From positions 146,873 through 210,872 of the forward strand of contig NZ_WNJO01000003.1 of NCBI RefSeq assembly GCF_009720675.1: a stretch of DNA of 64,000 nt, read 5' to 3'. Positions 18,117 to 27,086 of this stretch are shown here, one piece after another. The stretch is from Secundilactobacillus folii. GTDB lineage: Bacteria; Bacillota; Bacilli; Lactobacillales; Lactobacillaceae. The notes under the pieces were generated by a model. That model made no database searches. It had not been told where the DNA came from and saw only the letters and a list, made by a program, of their open reading frames with translations. A program made the translations under genes and the position numbers. The stretch's first letter is position 1, and each line of letters starts with the position of its first letter.

Positions 18117-18260
18117 CAGCAAATTTGGGGATGATGAAAAATTCTGAGTGGATTTTGAGACCTTGAAGCAACTGTATTTTACGACAATTGACTGCAAAAT
18201 CCGGGATAAAACGCGCCAGACACAAGCCTCAGGAACCCACATCAATAACGGCCATTCACC

Positions 18261-19679
18261 TTAAATGGTGATTTGACACAGCACCATTAAAACAACCGTA
18301 ATGGCGGCACCACTAAATATTAAGGCGGTGGCGGACCACTCCAACCGGTTCAGGTAACGGCCAGTGTCACGCTTGAGCGTCACTGCGTAGAGAATAATAC
18401 CCGGTACGTAAACCACTAGGCAAATGAACAGGTACTGCAAGCCAGCTAAGGAGATGGCAAAAACTTGGAACAGCAAGGCGCCGATCCCGATCCAAAGCTG
18501 CAGCCGGTTACCCTTAACATCACGGTGTTGCCAGGAGTATTTGACCTGATAAGCAGCCACAATGATATAACACACCACAATCGAAGCGGTACAGAGGCTG
18601 TAGGCGAATTCATAAGCTTTCTGCGCGAAAATTAAAATCACCATGAACGCCTGAACCATGCAGGCAGTCGTCATCAGCGCCAGCGTTGGTACCCCATGCT
18701 TATTCTTTTTAGCAAACTGTTTGGGCAGCAACCCCTGCTCAGCCATTAAGCCCATGGTTTCCGCCGGCAGCATCGTCCACGACAGCCAGGCACCCAGAAT
18801 TGAAATAAATAGGCCAATACTAATAAAGGCTCCGCCCCAACTACCCACCATCTGCTCAAAGATGTAGACCATTGCTGGGTGAGGCATCTCGGCTAGCTGG
18901 ACACGCGTCAAATAGCCGTATGGCAAGATCGATGCTAGGACGTAAACCAGCAGTAAACAAGCCACCCCAATCAGTGTCGCGCGCCCAGCAGTTTTACGCG
19001 TCTTCGCCCGGGCTGAGAGCACCGTTGCGCCTTCAATACCAACGAAGACCCACATCATGATCATCAAACTGTTTCGCACCTGCGGCCAAACCCCACCGAC
19101 AGTGACTGAATGGCGCATGTTGCCCCAAAATTGAGCGGTAAATACATTGCCCTTGAATAAAACGATCCCAATCACAATGAAGGTAAAAATCGGAATCAAC
19201 TTACAGATTGTAATAACCGTATTCATCAACGCCGCGGATTCCATGCCGTGATTAACTAACATCGTTAATGACCAGGCAATCATGCTGGCCACCAAAATTG
19301 AAACCGGACTATTCCCGCGCTTAAAAATGGGGAAGAAGTAGCCAAGTGTACTCATGCAAACCGTAGCAAACGCCACGTTACCCAACCAAGCCGACATCCA
19401 GTACCCCCAGCCGCTGATAAAGCCCACAAATGAACCAAATCCGGCCTTTCCATAGGCAAAAATACCCTCGAGGTCAGATCGTTTGGTCAGTAAATTATTG
19501 AAGCAGGCGGCAAGCATTAAAATGCCAATGCCAACAATGAGCCAGGAGATGATGGCAGCTCCAGGTGAAGCAGCAATCGCCAAATCACTGCTCATAGCGA
19601 AGATTCCTGAGCCAATAGCGGTGGTGACAACGAGTGCAACCAATGAAAAACCGTTGATTTTACGCGATTGAGTTGTCAT
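18261..19679 (-). CDS. APC-family amino acid antiporter, ArcD-like
   Basis: 472-residue polytopic membrane protein with about 12 or 13 hydrophobic segments. The N-terminal TTAIGSGIFAMSSDLAIAASPGAAIISW matches the APA (basic amino acid/polyamine antiporter) subfamily, which includes arginine:ornithine and agmatine:putrescine antiporters; the GIEGATVLSARAKT segment fits as well. ATG at 19679 follows GAGGGAA. It stands alone downstream of an AT-rich region. No arcA/B/C genes are in the window, so arginine/ornithine exchange is a family-based guess; histidine or tyrosine antiport is possible. Confidence 0.85.
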   Translation of the reverse strand: MTTQSRKINGFSLVALVVTTAIGSGIFAMSSDLAIAASPGAAIISWLIVGIGILMLAACFNNLLTKRSDLEGIFAYGKAGFGSFVGFISGWGYWMSAWLGNVAFATVCMSTLGYFFPIFKRGNSPVSILVASMIAWSLTMLVNHGMESAALMNTVITICKLIPIFTFIVIGIVLFKGNVFTAQFWGNMRHSVTVGGVWPQVRNSLMIMMWVFVGIEGATVLSARAKTRKTAGRATLIGVACLLLVYVLASILPYGYLTRVQLAEMPHPAMVYIFEQMVGSWGGAFISIGLFISILGAWLSWTMLPAETMGLMAEQGLLPKQFAKKNKHGVPTLALMTTACMVQAFMVILIFAQKAYEFAYSLCTASIVVCYIIVAAYQVKYSWQHRDVKGNRLQLWIGIGALLFQVFAISLAGLQYLFICLVVYVPGIILYAVTLKRDTGRYLNRLEWSATALIFSGAAITVVLMVLCQITI

Positions 19680-20103
19680 CGAATTTCCCTCATTTCATGG
19701 ACGGAAAGCACATGCATACCTATACAACCGCCCTTTTTCTTTTCTTTCAGTGTAACTAATAAAGGTTAACAAACTTCGAGGGAAATGTGAAAACTTTTCT
19801 ATTATTTTTAAGTTAATATTTATAACTGTGTGACCGTGTATTATTCATTATGTATACAGTCATTATGACCAAAAGGGACAATGCCGATAAAGTGAGCAAC
19901 GGTTTGGCGAACTTTAAAAAACAGCCAGCTGCGCAATGCAAATTTTACTGACTCTAATTGTGCTCGCGCTTGTGCCAGCTCTGACTGTTCTTTGACTTCA
20001 CACAAGTTGCAACAAAGTTGAAACGCACTGCGATTTTTCCCGTGTAGGCTTTGCCTTGTAATCGCGATTACCTAAAATAAAAAATTAAAGTGAGGTTTTA
20101 AAC
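19680..20103. other. Intergenic region with a 14-base palindrome
   Basis: Divergent promoter space between the antiporter and the pseudogene. No coding frame seen. A perfect palindrome GTAATCGCGATTAC is at 20058-20071, about 33 bases before the pseudogene ATG, and could be an operator. The pseudogene's ribosome site is GTGAGG near 20090. Confidence 0.5.
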
Positions 20104-21507
20104 ATGCAAATTGATGTATCAAACACACCAAGTATGTACACCATTACAGTATCAGGTAGTTTTACCTTTGACCGTACCTGCGGTGTTCGTAACGATCCAA
20201 ATATGGCTACTGCAACCGTAGCCGACTATACTGCTGGTCAAATCGTCAACTATAATTCAAAAGTTTATAATGATGGCCATTTTTGGGCTCCTTATATTTC
20301 AGCTTCTGACGTTCGTCGCTATGTTGACTACGCCAACACCACTACCGGGGAATTTTTCGGTACAGATACTAACAGCACCGAGCCTGTTGTACCTGTTGAT
20401 GATACCGGTAAACATTTACCTATTCATGAACTGTCACCATATAACTACGATTGCGTTGACGACGCTCGAACCGATGTTAAGGATTGGGAAAAGCTTTCAC
20501 CATCGAGGACGTTGATCCGCAAGTTTTGCCAAGTCCGACTACTGATGAAATAACCCAAATGAAAAATCTTGCGGAACAAATAGAAGCAACCACAGATCCA
20601 GATAGTGTTCCCATTGCAAACTTTGCAGATACTCATTTTGATAGTTGGAAAACGCTATCAACTGTTCTAGTTTTGCGAAGTTTACAGCTAATGAGCTATT
20701 ATTCCACCAACTATGGTGTTGATTTAATGGTTCACGGAGGTGATTTAAACGACGGCACACGCAAGTGCGTATGTTCGTTCGTACCAAAACATTAAAAATG
20801 CCAATGCAACTGTGACTAACACTAATGCGCCCGTATGGACTACGGCTTCATTAAAGCATCGTGCGGGAACCATGAGAAATTATGGCACGCAAGTCGAGCA
20901 GTATTATGCAGCGCATATTCGTAAGAGTAATGGCAAAGCATACGTTTACTACAAGTTCCGTATTGGTAAAAAAACGGGTTGGGTATGGCATGGCTATTTG
21001 AAGCCTTTTACCTCGGGTACAACAGCTCCAACTACTGGAACGACTGGTACCAGCACAAATAGCGGGACAGATTTGGTACCTGTAGCCAATGCCAACTGGA
21101 ATAAGATCGGGGCTACCGGAGTTTTTGCCGCCGATTCTACTTTAATGCAAATGTTCCCTAACACAACATTTAGTAAGTATCTTTACTCTGCTGTACAAGG
21201 ATATAACAACATGGACGATGGTGTGGATCGTCCTAATTACTTCGATACGAGTTGGAGTAATACAATGAAGAGTAAACTAGGCGTTCAAAGCACGGCCAAG
21301 CCGGTTTACATTTATGCATCTGTTAGTGAACCAGAACCCTTCACGAAAGCTAATATTGAAGCGGCTTTAACAAAAGCTGGATATGACGCGAATGCTCGAG
21401 CCAAGTTTAGTGGTTGGTACATCGGTGGTAGTATTGAACCCGATAGTTGGGCCGATGAGGGTGCTTATGGTGGAATGACGACAATCGTTTTGGTTCCACA
21501 GAGTTAA
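20104..21507 (+). pseudogene. Frameshifted SH3-metallophosphoesterase-GW protein
   Basis: Three adjoining open stretches look like one broken gene. 20104-20480 encodes an SH3-like wall-binding domain (GSFTFDRTCGVRNDPNM, VNYNSKVYNDG, RRYV). Near 20480 the sense passes to another frame, which continues IEDVDPQVLPSPTTDE and the start of a calcineurin-like phosphoesterase (PIANFADTHFDSWK, MVHGGDLNDGT). Near 20756 it returns to the first frame (ASAYVRSYQNIKNANATVT), continuing with a GW-like module (YVYYKFRIGKKTGWVWHGYLK), a Thr/Gly linker and an unrecognised C-terminal domain. The phosphoesterase lacks everything after its second motif, so a deletion as well as frameshifts is likely. It is probably a former cell-wall-associated or phage-derived surface protein. 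Confidence 0.75.
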
Positions 21508-21527
21508 ATATTCAATAATTAATATGA

Positions 21528-21582
21528 CTGTACACTTTTGAGTGTTGATAGACAAAATCTATCAACACTCAAAAGTGTACAG
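21528..21582. repeat. 25-base perfect inverted repeat
   Basis: Arms 21528-21552 and 21558-21582 are fully complementary (first bases CTGTACACTTTTGAGTG) around the loop CAAAA. There is no T-tract on either side. It sits just before the bidirectional terminator of the two convergent genes. Confidence 0.9.
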
Positions 21583-21586
21583 CCCC

Positions 21587-21624
21587 AAAAAAGAGCTCTG
21601 ACACAAATGGTCAGAGCTCTTTTT
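21587..21624. terminator. Bidirectional terminator
   Basis: Stem AAAAAGAGCTCTGAC / GTCAGAGCTCTTTTT with a seven-base loop and T-runs on both strands, between the pseudogene and the convergent secreted-protein gene. Confidence 0.9.
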
Positions 21625-21630
21625 AAGTTT

Positions 21631-22236
21631 TTACTTTAAGTTTAATTTTAAATTCTTATAATGGCCCACCATAAAGAGCGTGATAGTTGTTTGACCAAGC
21701 CGATTCGTGGCGGTCTTAGAGTGCGCAAGCAATTGGAACCCTTCGTCCTCGCCAGGTGCTAAGCCTGCTTTGCTAAATAATATTGGACTCTTACTCGTAC
21801 TCTCTGAGAATGTATAACCAGCTGAAGTTGAATCCTGGATTCGCAGGACATACTTTTTAGTAATCACATTCATGTTAGTTGCGCCCCAAACGTTGTTAGT
21901 CGGAGCATTATCGTAGTTGTAGACATGTCCAGTTATTTTAATCCATGTTTGATAGCGTGAAACTTTTGGAGATACATGGAAAACATATAAGTGATACAGC
22001 TGAATTTTCCCATTTTTTACTCCGCCAGTAGAAGTGTCTCCTACGTCAAGATTACTGTTATAGAAGGTTTTATTTAATGTATATTTCTGATAGCTAATCA
22101 CTTTATGACGATAGGTTTTTGTCCCATTACTTCCAAAGTAGCTAAATGAACTAGCATGAGCATTAACAGTTGAAATTGTTGTAGAGCCCAACATCAATGC
22201 AAATACTGCAAGACAAATTTTTAACCATTTTTTCAT
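21631..22236 (-). CDS. Secreted hypothetical protein
   Basis: 201 residues with a clear signal peptide (MKKWLKICLAVFALMLGSTTISTVNAHA) and a Tyr/Lys/Asn/Thr-rich mature part with alternating beta-like stretches (YRHKVISYQKYTL, KIQLYHLYVFHVS, TITLFMVGHYKNLKL). I recognise no domain; the mature size and composition suggest a small extracellular beta-sandwich. ATG at 22236 follows AAGGAAG. Neighbours are wall-related proteins, consistent with an envelope or secreted role, but nothing more specific can be said. Confidence 0.8.
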   Translation of the reverse strand: MKKWLKICLAVFALMLGSTTISTVNAHASSFSYFGSNGTKTYRHKVISYQKYTLNKTFYNSNLDVGDTSTGGVKNGKIQLYHLYVFHVSPKVSRYQTWIKITGHVYNYDNAPTNNVWGATNMNVITKKYVLRIQDSTSAGYTFSESTSKSPILFSKAGLAPGEDEGFQLLAHSKTATNRLGQTTITLFMVGHYKNLKLNLK

Positions 22237-22357
22237 AGTGGTTCTTCCTTAAAGTTTAAAATTCACTTGAATTATAACCTAGAACCCGTTTTTCAAAGTT
22301 GTCTGGTAGCGCTCATTGAAGACTATTTAAGGAGTCTCCCACTTTCCAAAACTACAA

Positions 22358-23332
22358 TTAATTCACTTTAATATACCCAATTCGATGATTATACCAAATT
22401 TGATTGAAATGCTGATTCGTCTGTTGAACCTGCAACTGGTCATTTACTTCATCAGTCTCAATCCCTGTCAGCTGGTCAATGATGACGTACTGCTCGCCTT
22501 GATGCAACGTGGCAATCGGTTCTGCATGTGGTTGCGTGGATCCCAGCAGCGTAGTGTCCTGTTTGACAGTATAAATCTCAGCGAGCACCCCGATTGCAGC
22601 TTTCTGTTGGAGATTATTTAACCACGCCAACTGCCCATTAAAATCAATGCCAACCCAGTCACCACGCACCTGCACACACACAAATTGCTGACCAAAGCTG
22701 ACCCGGTGGTAAAGACTCGGCAACGCAACCGCAGAATCACTGTCAATCAAGTGACTAGTGACCTCAGGTTGAGTATGCAAATCGGCATAGCCCGCCGTAA
22801 TTTGAACGGCACGCCCGACTTCAATGGGTTCTTCAGCAGGTGGCAAGACCCCTAACCGACTAAATAAATCCGCCCAGTCAAAATACCAGCCGGGATCTTG
22901 GTGCATTTGTAAGGACGCCGCTCGAGTTGGCGCCGGCACGTTATCATGGCCAAGAATGTGAGCCCGGTCTAGCGGAATGTGATAGCACGTGGCCCATGCT
23001 TGAATTTGAGCCACCAAAGCACTCATCATTGCTGGTGTGAAACTCTCAGGTTGCGCGACAAAGGCTTCCTGTTCAATGCCTAAGGAGCGACAATTCAAAT
23101 CCCAATTACCGGCGTGCCAAGCAACATCGTGTGGCGCCACCATCTGCGTTCGTAAACCATCCGACTGGCGCAGGACTACGTGAGCACTCACCTGATGAGG
23201 TTCTTGAAAGCGAGCGATGGTCTCGCCGTAACTGAGTTCAGTCGCGTGGATAACGATGTAATGTATGTTTACATCGGCTGGCCTCTTAGCAGGCGTATAG
23301 TTCCCCTTCATTGCTGAGATCTGATTAATCAT
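22358..23332 (-). CDS. N-acetylmuramoyl-L-alanine amidase, Amidase_2
   Basis: 324 residues. The N-terminal 160 residues are a zinc amidase of the PGRP/Amidase_2 type: HYIVIHATEL (first zinc histidine), WHAGNWDLNCRSLGIEQE, and RAHILGHDNVPAPTRAASLQMHQDPGWYFDW with the late zinc ligands. The second half looks like two SH3-like repeats (VQITAGYADLHTQPEV..., AEIYTVKQDTTLLGST...). No signal peptide is visible, although the substrate is extracellular. The start overlaps the end of the C39 gene by four bases (ATGA), so the pair is translationally coupled; the amidase may exit with its membrane-anchored partner or need another route. Confidence 0.88.
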   Translation of the reverse strand: MINQISAMKGNYTPAKRPADVNIHYIVIHATELSYGETIARFQEPHQVSAHVVLRQSDGLRTQMVAPHDVAWHAGNWDLNCRSLGIEQEAFVAQPESFTPAMMSALVAQIQAWATCYHIPLDRAHILGHDNVPAPTRAASLQMHQDPGWYFDWADLFSRLGVLPPAEEPIEVGRAVQITAGYADLHTQPEVTSHLIDSDSAVALPSLYHRVSFGQQFVCVQVRGDWVGIDFNGQLAWLNNLQQKAAIGVLAEIYTVKQDTTLLGSTQPHAEPIATLHQGEQYVIIDQLTGIETDEVNDQLQVQQTNQHFNQIWYNHRIGYIKVN

Positions 23333-24831
23333 TTTGGATCCAGCGAAATTTTACCGACCAGCGTTGAAGCCGCCAATCGAGCGACATAAACGGTGATCAT
23401 GGTGGCGTTAGGGTGGGCTTTTTGAATCTGCTCAACATCCAGCTTGATGCGACCCTGGTCATCCACATCGGCATAGTCAAAATGCTGCTGAGCCGTCGTT
23501 TCAGTTGTCTTCCCTTCATCTAGAGTGTAGGCGATGGTGGTAGTATGCGCGCCAAACGGGTCATCTTGATGAATCATATCAGGTGTCACCGCATAGTTGC
23601 GATCACGCATTCGAATTTGAAATGCAGTGTGCGTGTCGTTTGGAATTAATTCCACTGCCACACGGTGCGGCTGCATCAAACGTTCGTACCCAGCATAATT
23701 GGCCCCAATGATGTAAGCCAGCCGTGAATGCCAAGCTTCACTGAACTGTTCTAATCGGTACAGCCGTTTTGCGCTGTCATCGGTGGCTGCGTATGAATCA
23801 TTCACGGCCACATAATCGACACCATCCAGTTTTGTGAACCCTGTCACAAGTAAGAGATGTCCCTGGGTGTCACCAGGTGCATTTTCCACGTACGGTAAAT
23901 CACCATTTTCCGGATTTTTAGTATATTGCACACTCACGCCAACCGGATAGCCATCGCTGATTTGTTGCCGAAGGCCGTCCAAATCAGTGTACGCCGTATA
24001 GGCATGGTAGCCTAAGCTACCTGCTAAAGCCGTACTGAATGACCAGTTACCAAACCCGCCATAGGCCTCATCTAAGTTTCGCAACGCGGCTTCTTCCGGT
24101 AAGATATCGGCATTTTGTCGGTTAACAGCCATCGAAACCGTGGTGGGACTGCAAATTCCAGGTGCTAATTTAGGATCACGAATTTCCTGCGAATAAGCTG
24201 GCGTGGCAATTACTCGGTCAACGTCAGTGCTATGCCGGTCGACCATGAGATCACGCTTGAGCGGCTTCACACTGGCGGCCACCAATTTCAAAACGGGCGT
24301 CTGCCGTGGATCGCTGGTGTGTAAATGAACCCGCAGCTGTGCTTTAGTTGCATTCCCCTTTTTAACCTGCAGCGTATCCGTATTGATTGCTGCTAAGGTA
24401 TCATCGACGTCTTGAGTCACGCTGGAGCTCAGGGCAGTGGTTGACCACAGACCCCAACTATGCCAGTTTGACCAGTAGCCATCAACATTGACCCGAGCTT
24501 CGACTTCCACTGATGTCCCAATTGGTGTCAGGGCGTTCCACGATGCCACAAGTGAATGAAACTGCGGCAGATCAAACGCTGGCGTGGTCAGACTGCCTTC
24601 GGACACGTAAGCATCGCCATGCTGCTTCAGAACCAGGGCTGTTGAATCAGCTGCGGCTACGGTTAGGTGATCGGTAAACTCGCCCAGATCGATGGCTGAG
24701 AAATCGTCGAAGACCTTTGTGTTTGGTTTTACTCTTGGTGCTAGCGCATGGGTATTGCGTTGGTAGTAAAGTGCTGCTAACCCAGCAGCTAAACCAATCA
24801 TTGTCCCTAAAAGAAATTTAGATCGTTTCAC
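23329..24831 (-). CDS. C39-family (papain-like) peptidase, membrane-anchored
   Basis: 500 residues with an uncleaved-looking N-terminal membrane segment (LLGTMIGLAAGLAALYY) and a long extracellular part. Residues about 40-200 form a beta-rich domain; then a C39_2-type cysteine peptidase with the catalytic cysteine in APGICSPTTVSMAVN, histidine in TQGHLLLVTGF and the aspartate in YVAVNDSYA. A C-terminal beta domain follows. Translation starts at GTG 24831 after GTGGGGAC. Coupled to the amidase. Family relatives cleave peptidoglycan-linked peptides or secreted proteins; the substrate here is unknown. Confidence 0.85.
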   Translation of the reverse strand: MKRSKFLLGTMIGLAAGLAALYYQRNTHALAPRVKPNTKVFDDFSAIDLGEFTDHLTVAAADSTALVLKQHGDAYVSEGSLTTPAFDLPQFHSLVASWNALTPIGTSVEVEARVNVDGYWSNWHSWGLWSTTALSSSVTQDVDDTLAAINTDTLQVKKGNATKAQLRVHLHTSDPRQTPVLKLVAASVKPLKRDLMVDRHSTDVDRVIATPAYSQEIRDPKLAPGICSPTTVSMAVNRQNADILPEEAALRNLDEAYGGFGNWSFSTALAGSLGYHAYTAYTDLDGLRQQISDGYPVGVSVQYTKNPENGDLPYVENAPGDTQGHLLLVTGFTKLDGVDYVAVNDSYAATDDSAKRLYRLEQFSEAWHSRLAYIIGANYAGYERLMQPHRVAVELIPNDTHTAFQIRMRDRNYAVTPDMIHQDDPFGAHTTTIAYTLDEGKTTETTAQQHFDYADVDDQGRIKLDVEQIQKAHPNATMITVYVARLAASTLVGKISLDPK

Positions 24832-25397
24832 TGTTTTGTCCCCACTTTGAATTTAAAGTTTACTCATTATTTACTGTTTTAGAAAAGAATTTGTACAAAG
24901 TATAACATATTGTCTGCTAACGGTGGCCACTATTTAACGCACTTAACTATTCGGGGAGTCAATTAGTATTTGGTAGCCCCTATGTGGCACACCATAACCA
25001 TAATAATTTTTGCCGGCTCTCGTTGCATGTGAATGATGGCTATTGGGGAAAAAATTACAAATTCTTAACTCTTAGGATCTTTATTTGTCATCAACGTTTT
25101 CATTTTGCTGTTTGATGGCTTTACTGACTATGTTTACTCATCAATTAAAGTTCCAAAACGAGAACAATGTTACGTAACCACGATGTGACCTTTATGAAAT
25201 TAGGCGGGTATCCTTAAAAATATTTCTTTGCATAGCTTAGAACCTCACCCCTTTCAGCAGTCGTCATAGTTACCACGTTGATTCAGCATCATTGGTATCA
25301 GGCTTTTGCATCTGCAGCTCATCTATCAAGAATAGCTCAGCAGTTGTAAAATTCTGTTTCTGTGTAATCGTCTTCATAAGCAATCTTTTTTTGCCTC
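24832..25397. other. Long AT-rich region, no convincing gene
   Basis: About 570 bases without a supported gene. A 35-codon frame on the minus strand (25270-25377) starts with ATG but its nearest GAGG is about 15 bases away; it may be the remnant of a lost gene. Base composition and lack of longer frames suggest decayed accessory DNA. Confidence 0.45.
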
Positions 25398-25467
25398 ATA
25401 ACCTGGAAATATTTGGTTAACAGAACTATGATTGAATTATCAAATAATCTATTTGGGAGGCATCACA
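25398..25467 (+). repeat. Duplicated 70-base expression leader, copy 1
   Basis: Aligned without gaps to 26576-26645, with seven mismatches in 70 bases. It contains TTTGGTTAACAGAACT, an AT-rich core and the ribosome site TTTGGGAGG directly ahead of the start codon. Homology continues through the signal peptide of the gene and then stops. Confidence 0.9.
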
Positions 25468-25929
25468 TTGAACAACAAGTTATTTAGGGGAACTTTAGCT
25501 GTTGCAGTCGGTTTAACTATGCTAGGCGGAAGTGCTGTTCCTGCTAATGCTGCCAGCTGGCATAAAGGAACACCCACAGATGTTCGTGGCTGGTGGCATA
25601 CTAAAGCTAAGAAATCGCACGATTATGGTTCAAAATATCATTATTACTATGAATATTTTCATATCACAAAATATAGGATCACAGATACCTATATTCAATC
25701 GGATTCCTACCCAGTTACATATCTTAAATACAGAAAAGCAAAGGATTTTCCTCGATACTATACGATACGTGGTAGGGTAAAAGGCATGGAAGGTAAATTT
25801 AGCTATGATTTTCAACGTATATCTTCTAAACATATGACACTTTGGTCTAAGACTGGACCAACTCTAGGCACTGCGTTGTATAAATTTAGTGGTAAAATTT
25901 CTAAACACGTTTACTATCCTTACCCTTAA
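25468..25929 (+). CDS. Small secreted WHKGTP-type protein
   Basis: 153-residue secreted protein of the small lactobacillary family whose mature N-terminus reads ASWHKGTP. Signal peptide residues 1-28 (LAVAVGLTMLGGSAVPANA). The mature protein is Tyr/Lys/His-rich and basic, with beta-strand-like alternation. It starts at TTG 25468 right after TTTGGGAGG; the frame is open upstream but that part is the conserved non-coding leader. Nearly identical leader and signal peptide occur in 26646, while the mature parts differ. Function unknown; secretion and the RGxW-like pattern (DVRGWW) tie it to 26087 and 26646. Confidence 0.8.
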   Translation: MNNKLFRGTLAVAVGLTMLGGSAVPANAASWHKGTPTDVRGWWHTKAKKSHDYGSKYHYYYEYFHITKYRITDTYIQSDSYPVTYLKYRKAKDFPRYYTIRGRVKGMEGKFSYDFQRISSKHMTLWSKTGPTLGTALYKFSGKISKHVYYPYP

Positions 25930-26086
25930 AAACAGCTCTTCCAATATGGCATTCTTTAGATGTAATTAAATGGTATAACCACAACAAACTAAAAGTTACT
26001 GGTAACCGCCTAATAGAATATCTTTACAGATCATAATTTAATATTATTACAGCTATATGGTAGTAAAACTCGGAGGTAAATAAACA

Positions 26087-26527
26087 TTGAAAAAATGGAT
26101 CAGGACACTAATTACATTAGCGTTAGCGTTAGCCGTATTCGCTATTGTGCCAACGGTTGCCAGCGCTAAAAATTATTATTCAATGCCTAGAGGTTTTCGT
26201 GGCACTTGGTATGGCAATCACAAAATAGTTAAGGTTGGCAAGAAGGGCTATACTATATCAAAGTATGGAAATTATAGTGCTTTCCCACATTTTGCAGCTT
26301 CTCGGGTACACCATGGTTGGTGGGTTGTCGGAATCAATCACACAGACGCTGCAAGCTATCTGAAACGGACAACACAGAAGGTTCATGGCCATAACAGGGT
26401 GGTTTTAGATCATTTTATGCTTAGAATTCCTGATAAAGCACCCTATCATGTGGAAGGATTTGCTCGCTACAAGTCTATGAAAAACTACTCGATTAAGAGC
26501 ACCATTTCATATTTACCATGGTACTAA
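26087..26527 (+). CDS. Small secreted RGTWYG-type protein
   Basis: 146-residue secreted basic protein. Signal peptide (LITLALALAVFAIVPTVASA) then YYSMPRGFRGTWYGNHKIV, the P-x-x-F/L-R-G-T-W motif shared with many small lactobacillary secreted proteins. Start is TTG 26087, nine bases after CGGAGG. Unlike its two neighbours it does not carry the duplicated 70-base leader and its signal peptide is different. Mature part rich in His/Tyr/Lys. No known function. Confidence 0.78.
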   Translation: MKKWIRTLITLALALAVFAIVPTVASAKNYYSMPRGFRGTWYGNHKIVKVGKKGYTISKYGNYSAFPHFAASRVHHGWWVVGINHTDAASYLKRTTQKVHGHNRVVLDHFMLRIPDKAPYHVEGFARYKSMKNYSIKSTISYLPWY

Positions 26528-26575
26528 TGATTTTTATGGGACTCCCAGCATATATTGGCGTCCCTTTTCAACTTT

Positions 26576-26645
26576 ATAACCTGAAAATGTTTGGTTAACA
26601 GAACTTTGATTGAATTTTCAAATAATCTATTTGGGAGAAATCATA
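26576..26645 (+). repeat. Duplicated 70-base expression leader, copy 2
   Basis: Second copy of the leader at 25398-25467, again directly ahead of a start codon (ATG 26646), with GGGAG as ribosome site. The differences are scattered substitutions only. Confidence 0.9.
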
Positions 26646-27053
26646 ATGATGAACAAGTTATTTAGAGGAAGCTTGGCACTTGCAGTTGGTCTAACTCTAA
26701 TGGGAGGAAGTTCGGTTTACGCCAACGCCGCCAGCTGGCATAGAGGCACGCCTGCAGCATTACGTAGCAAATACAAGAGTCGTCCAAAGGGCGTACATAA
26801 AAACTACGTGCGTTTATATATTCGGAAGTATTCGGCACCCTTTTACGGGTTTCAAAATGGATTAGGATCTTCAATGCAGGGCATAGCCATGTATGCAAGC
26901 TATGAGAAATTAAGCCCCCATTTGTACAAAATTAATGGTATGGATAAAAGTAATACGGTTAATCAGACAATGAAGGTTTACAAGAAAGGGGCAAAAATTA
27001 AGTTCACATTTTTCCGATCTTTTAAGGGTCAGGCATGGTTATATAGATATTAA
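26646..27053 (+). CDS. Small secreted WHRGTP-type protein
   Basis: 135-residue paralogue of 25468. The first 37 residues are closely alike (NKLFRG, AVGLT, ANAASWH+GTP), whereas the remainder shares no obvious alignment (RSKYKSRPKGVHKNYVRLY, LYKINGMDKSNTVNQ). Start at ATG 26646 or 26649. Secreted, strongly basic. The pair suggests a conserved promoter-plus-secretion cassette carrying different mature domains. Function unknown. Confidence 0.8.
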   Translation: MMNKLFRGSLALAVGLTLMGGSSVYANAASWHRGTPAALRSKYKSRPKGVHKNYVRLYIRKYSAPFYGFQNGLGSSMQGIAMYASYEKLSPHLYKINGMDKSNTVNQTMKVYKKGAKIKFTFFRSFKGQAWLYRY

Positions 27054-27086
27054 TTATCTCTAAGTCAGAATAGTAAGGCGCTAAAA

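Noticed and set aside
25270..25377. 35-codon ORF on the minus strand (MKTITQKQNF...)
   Set aside because: The nearest GAGG is about 15 bases from the ATG and no family is recognisable; kept only as a possible remnant.
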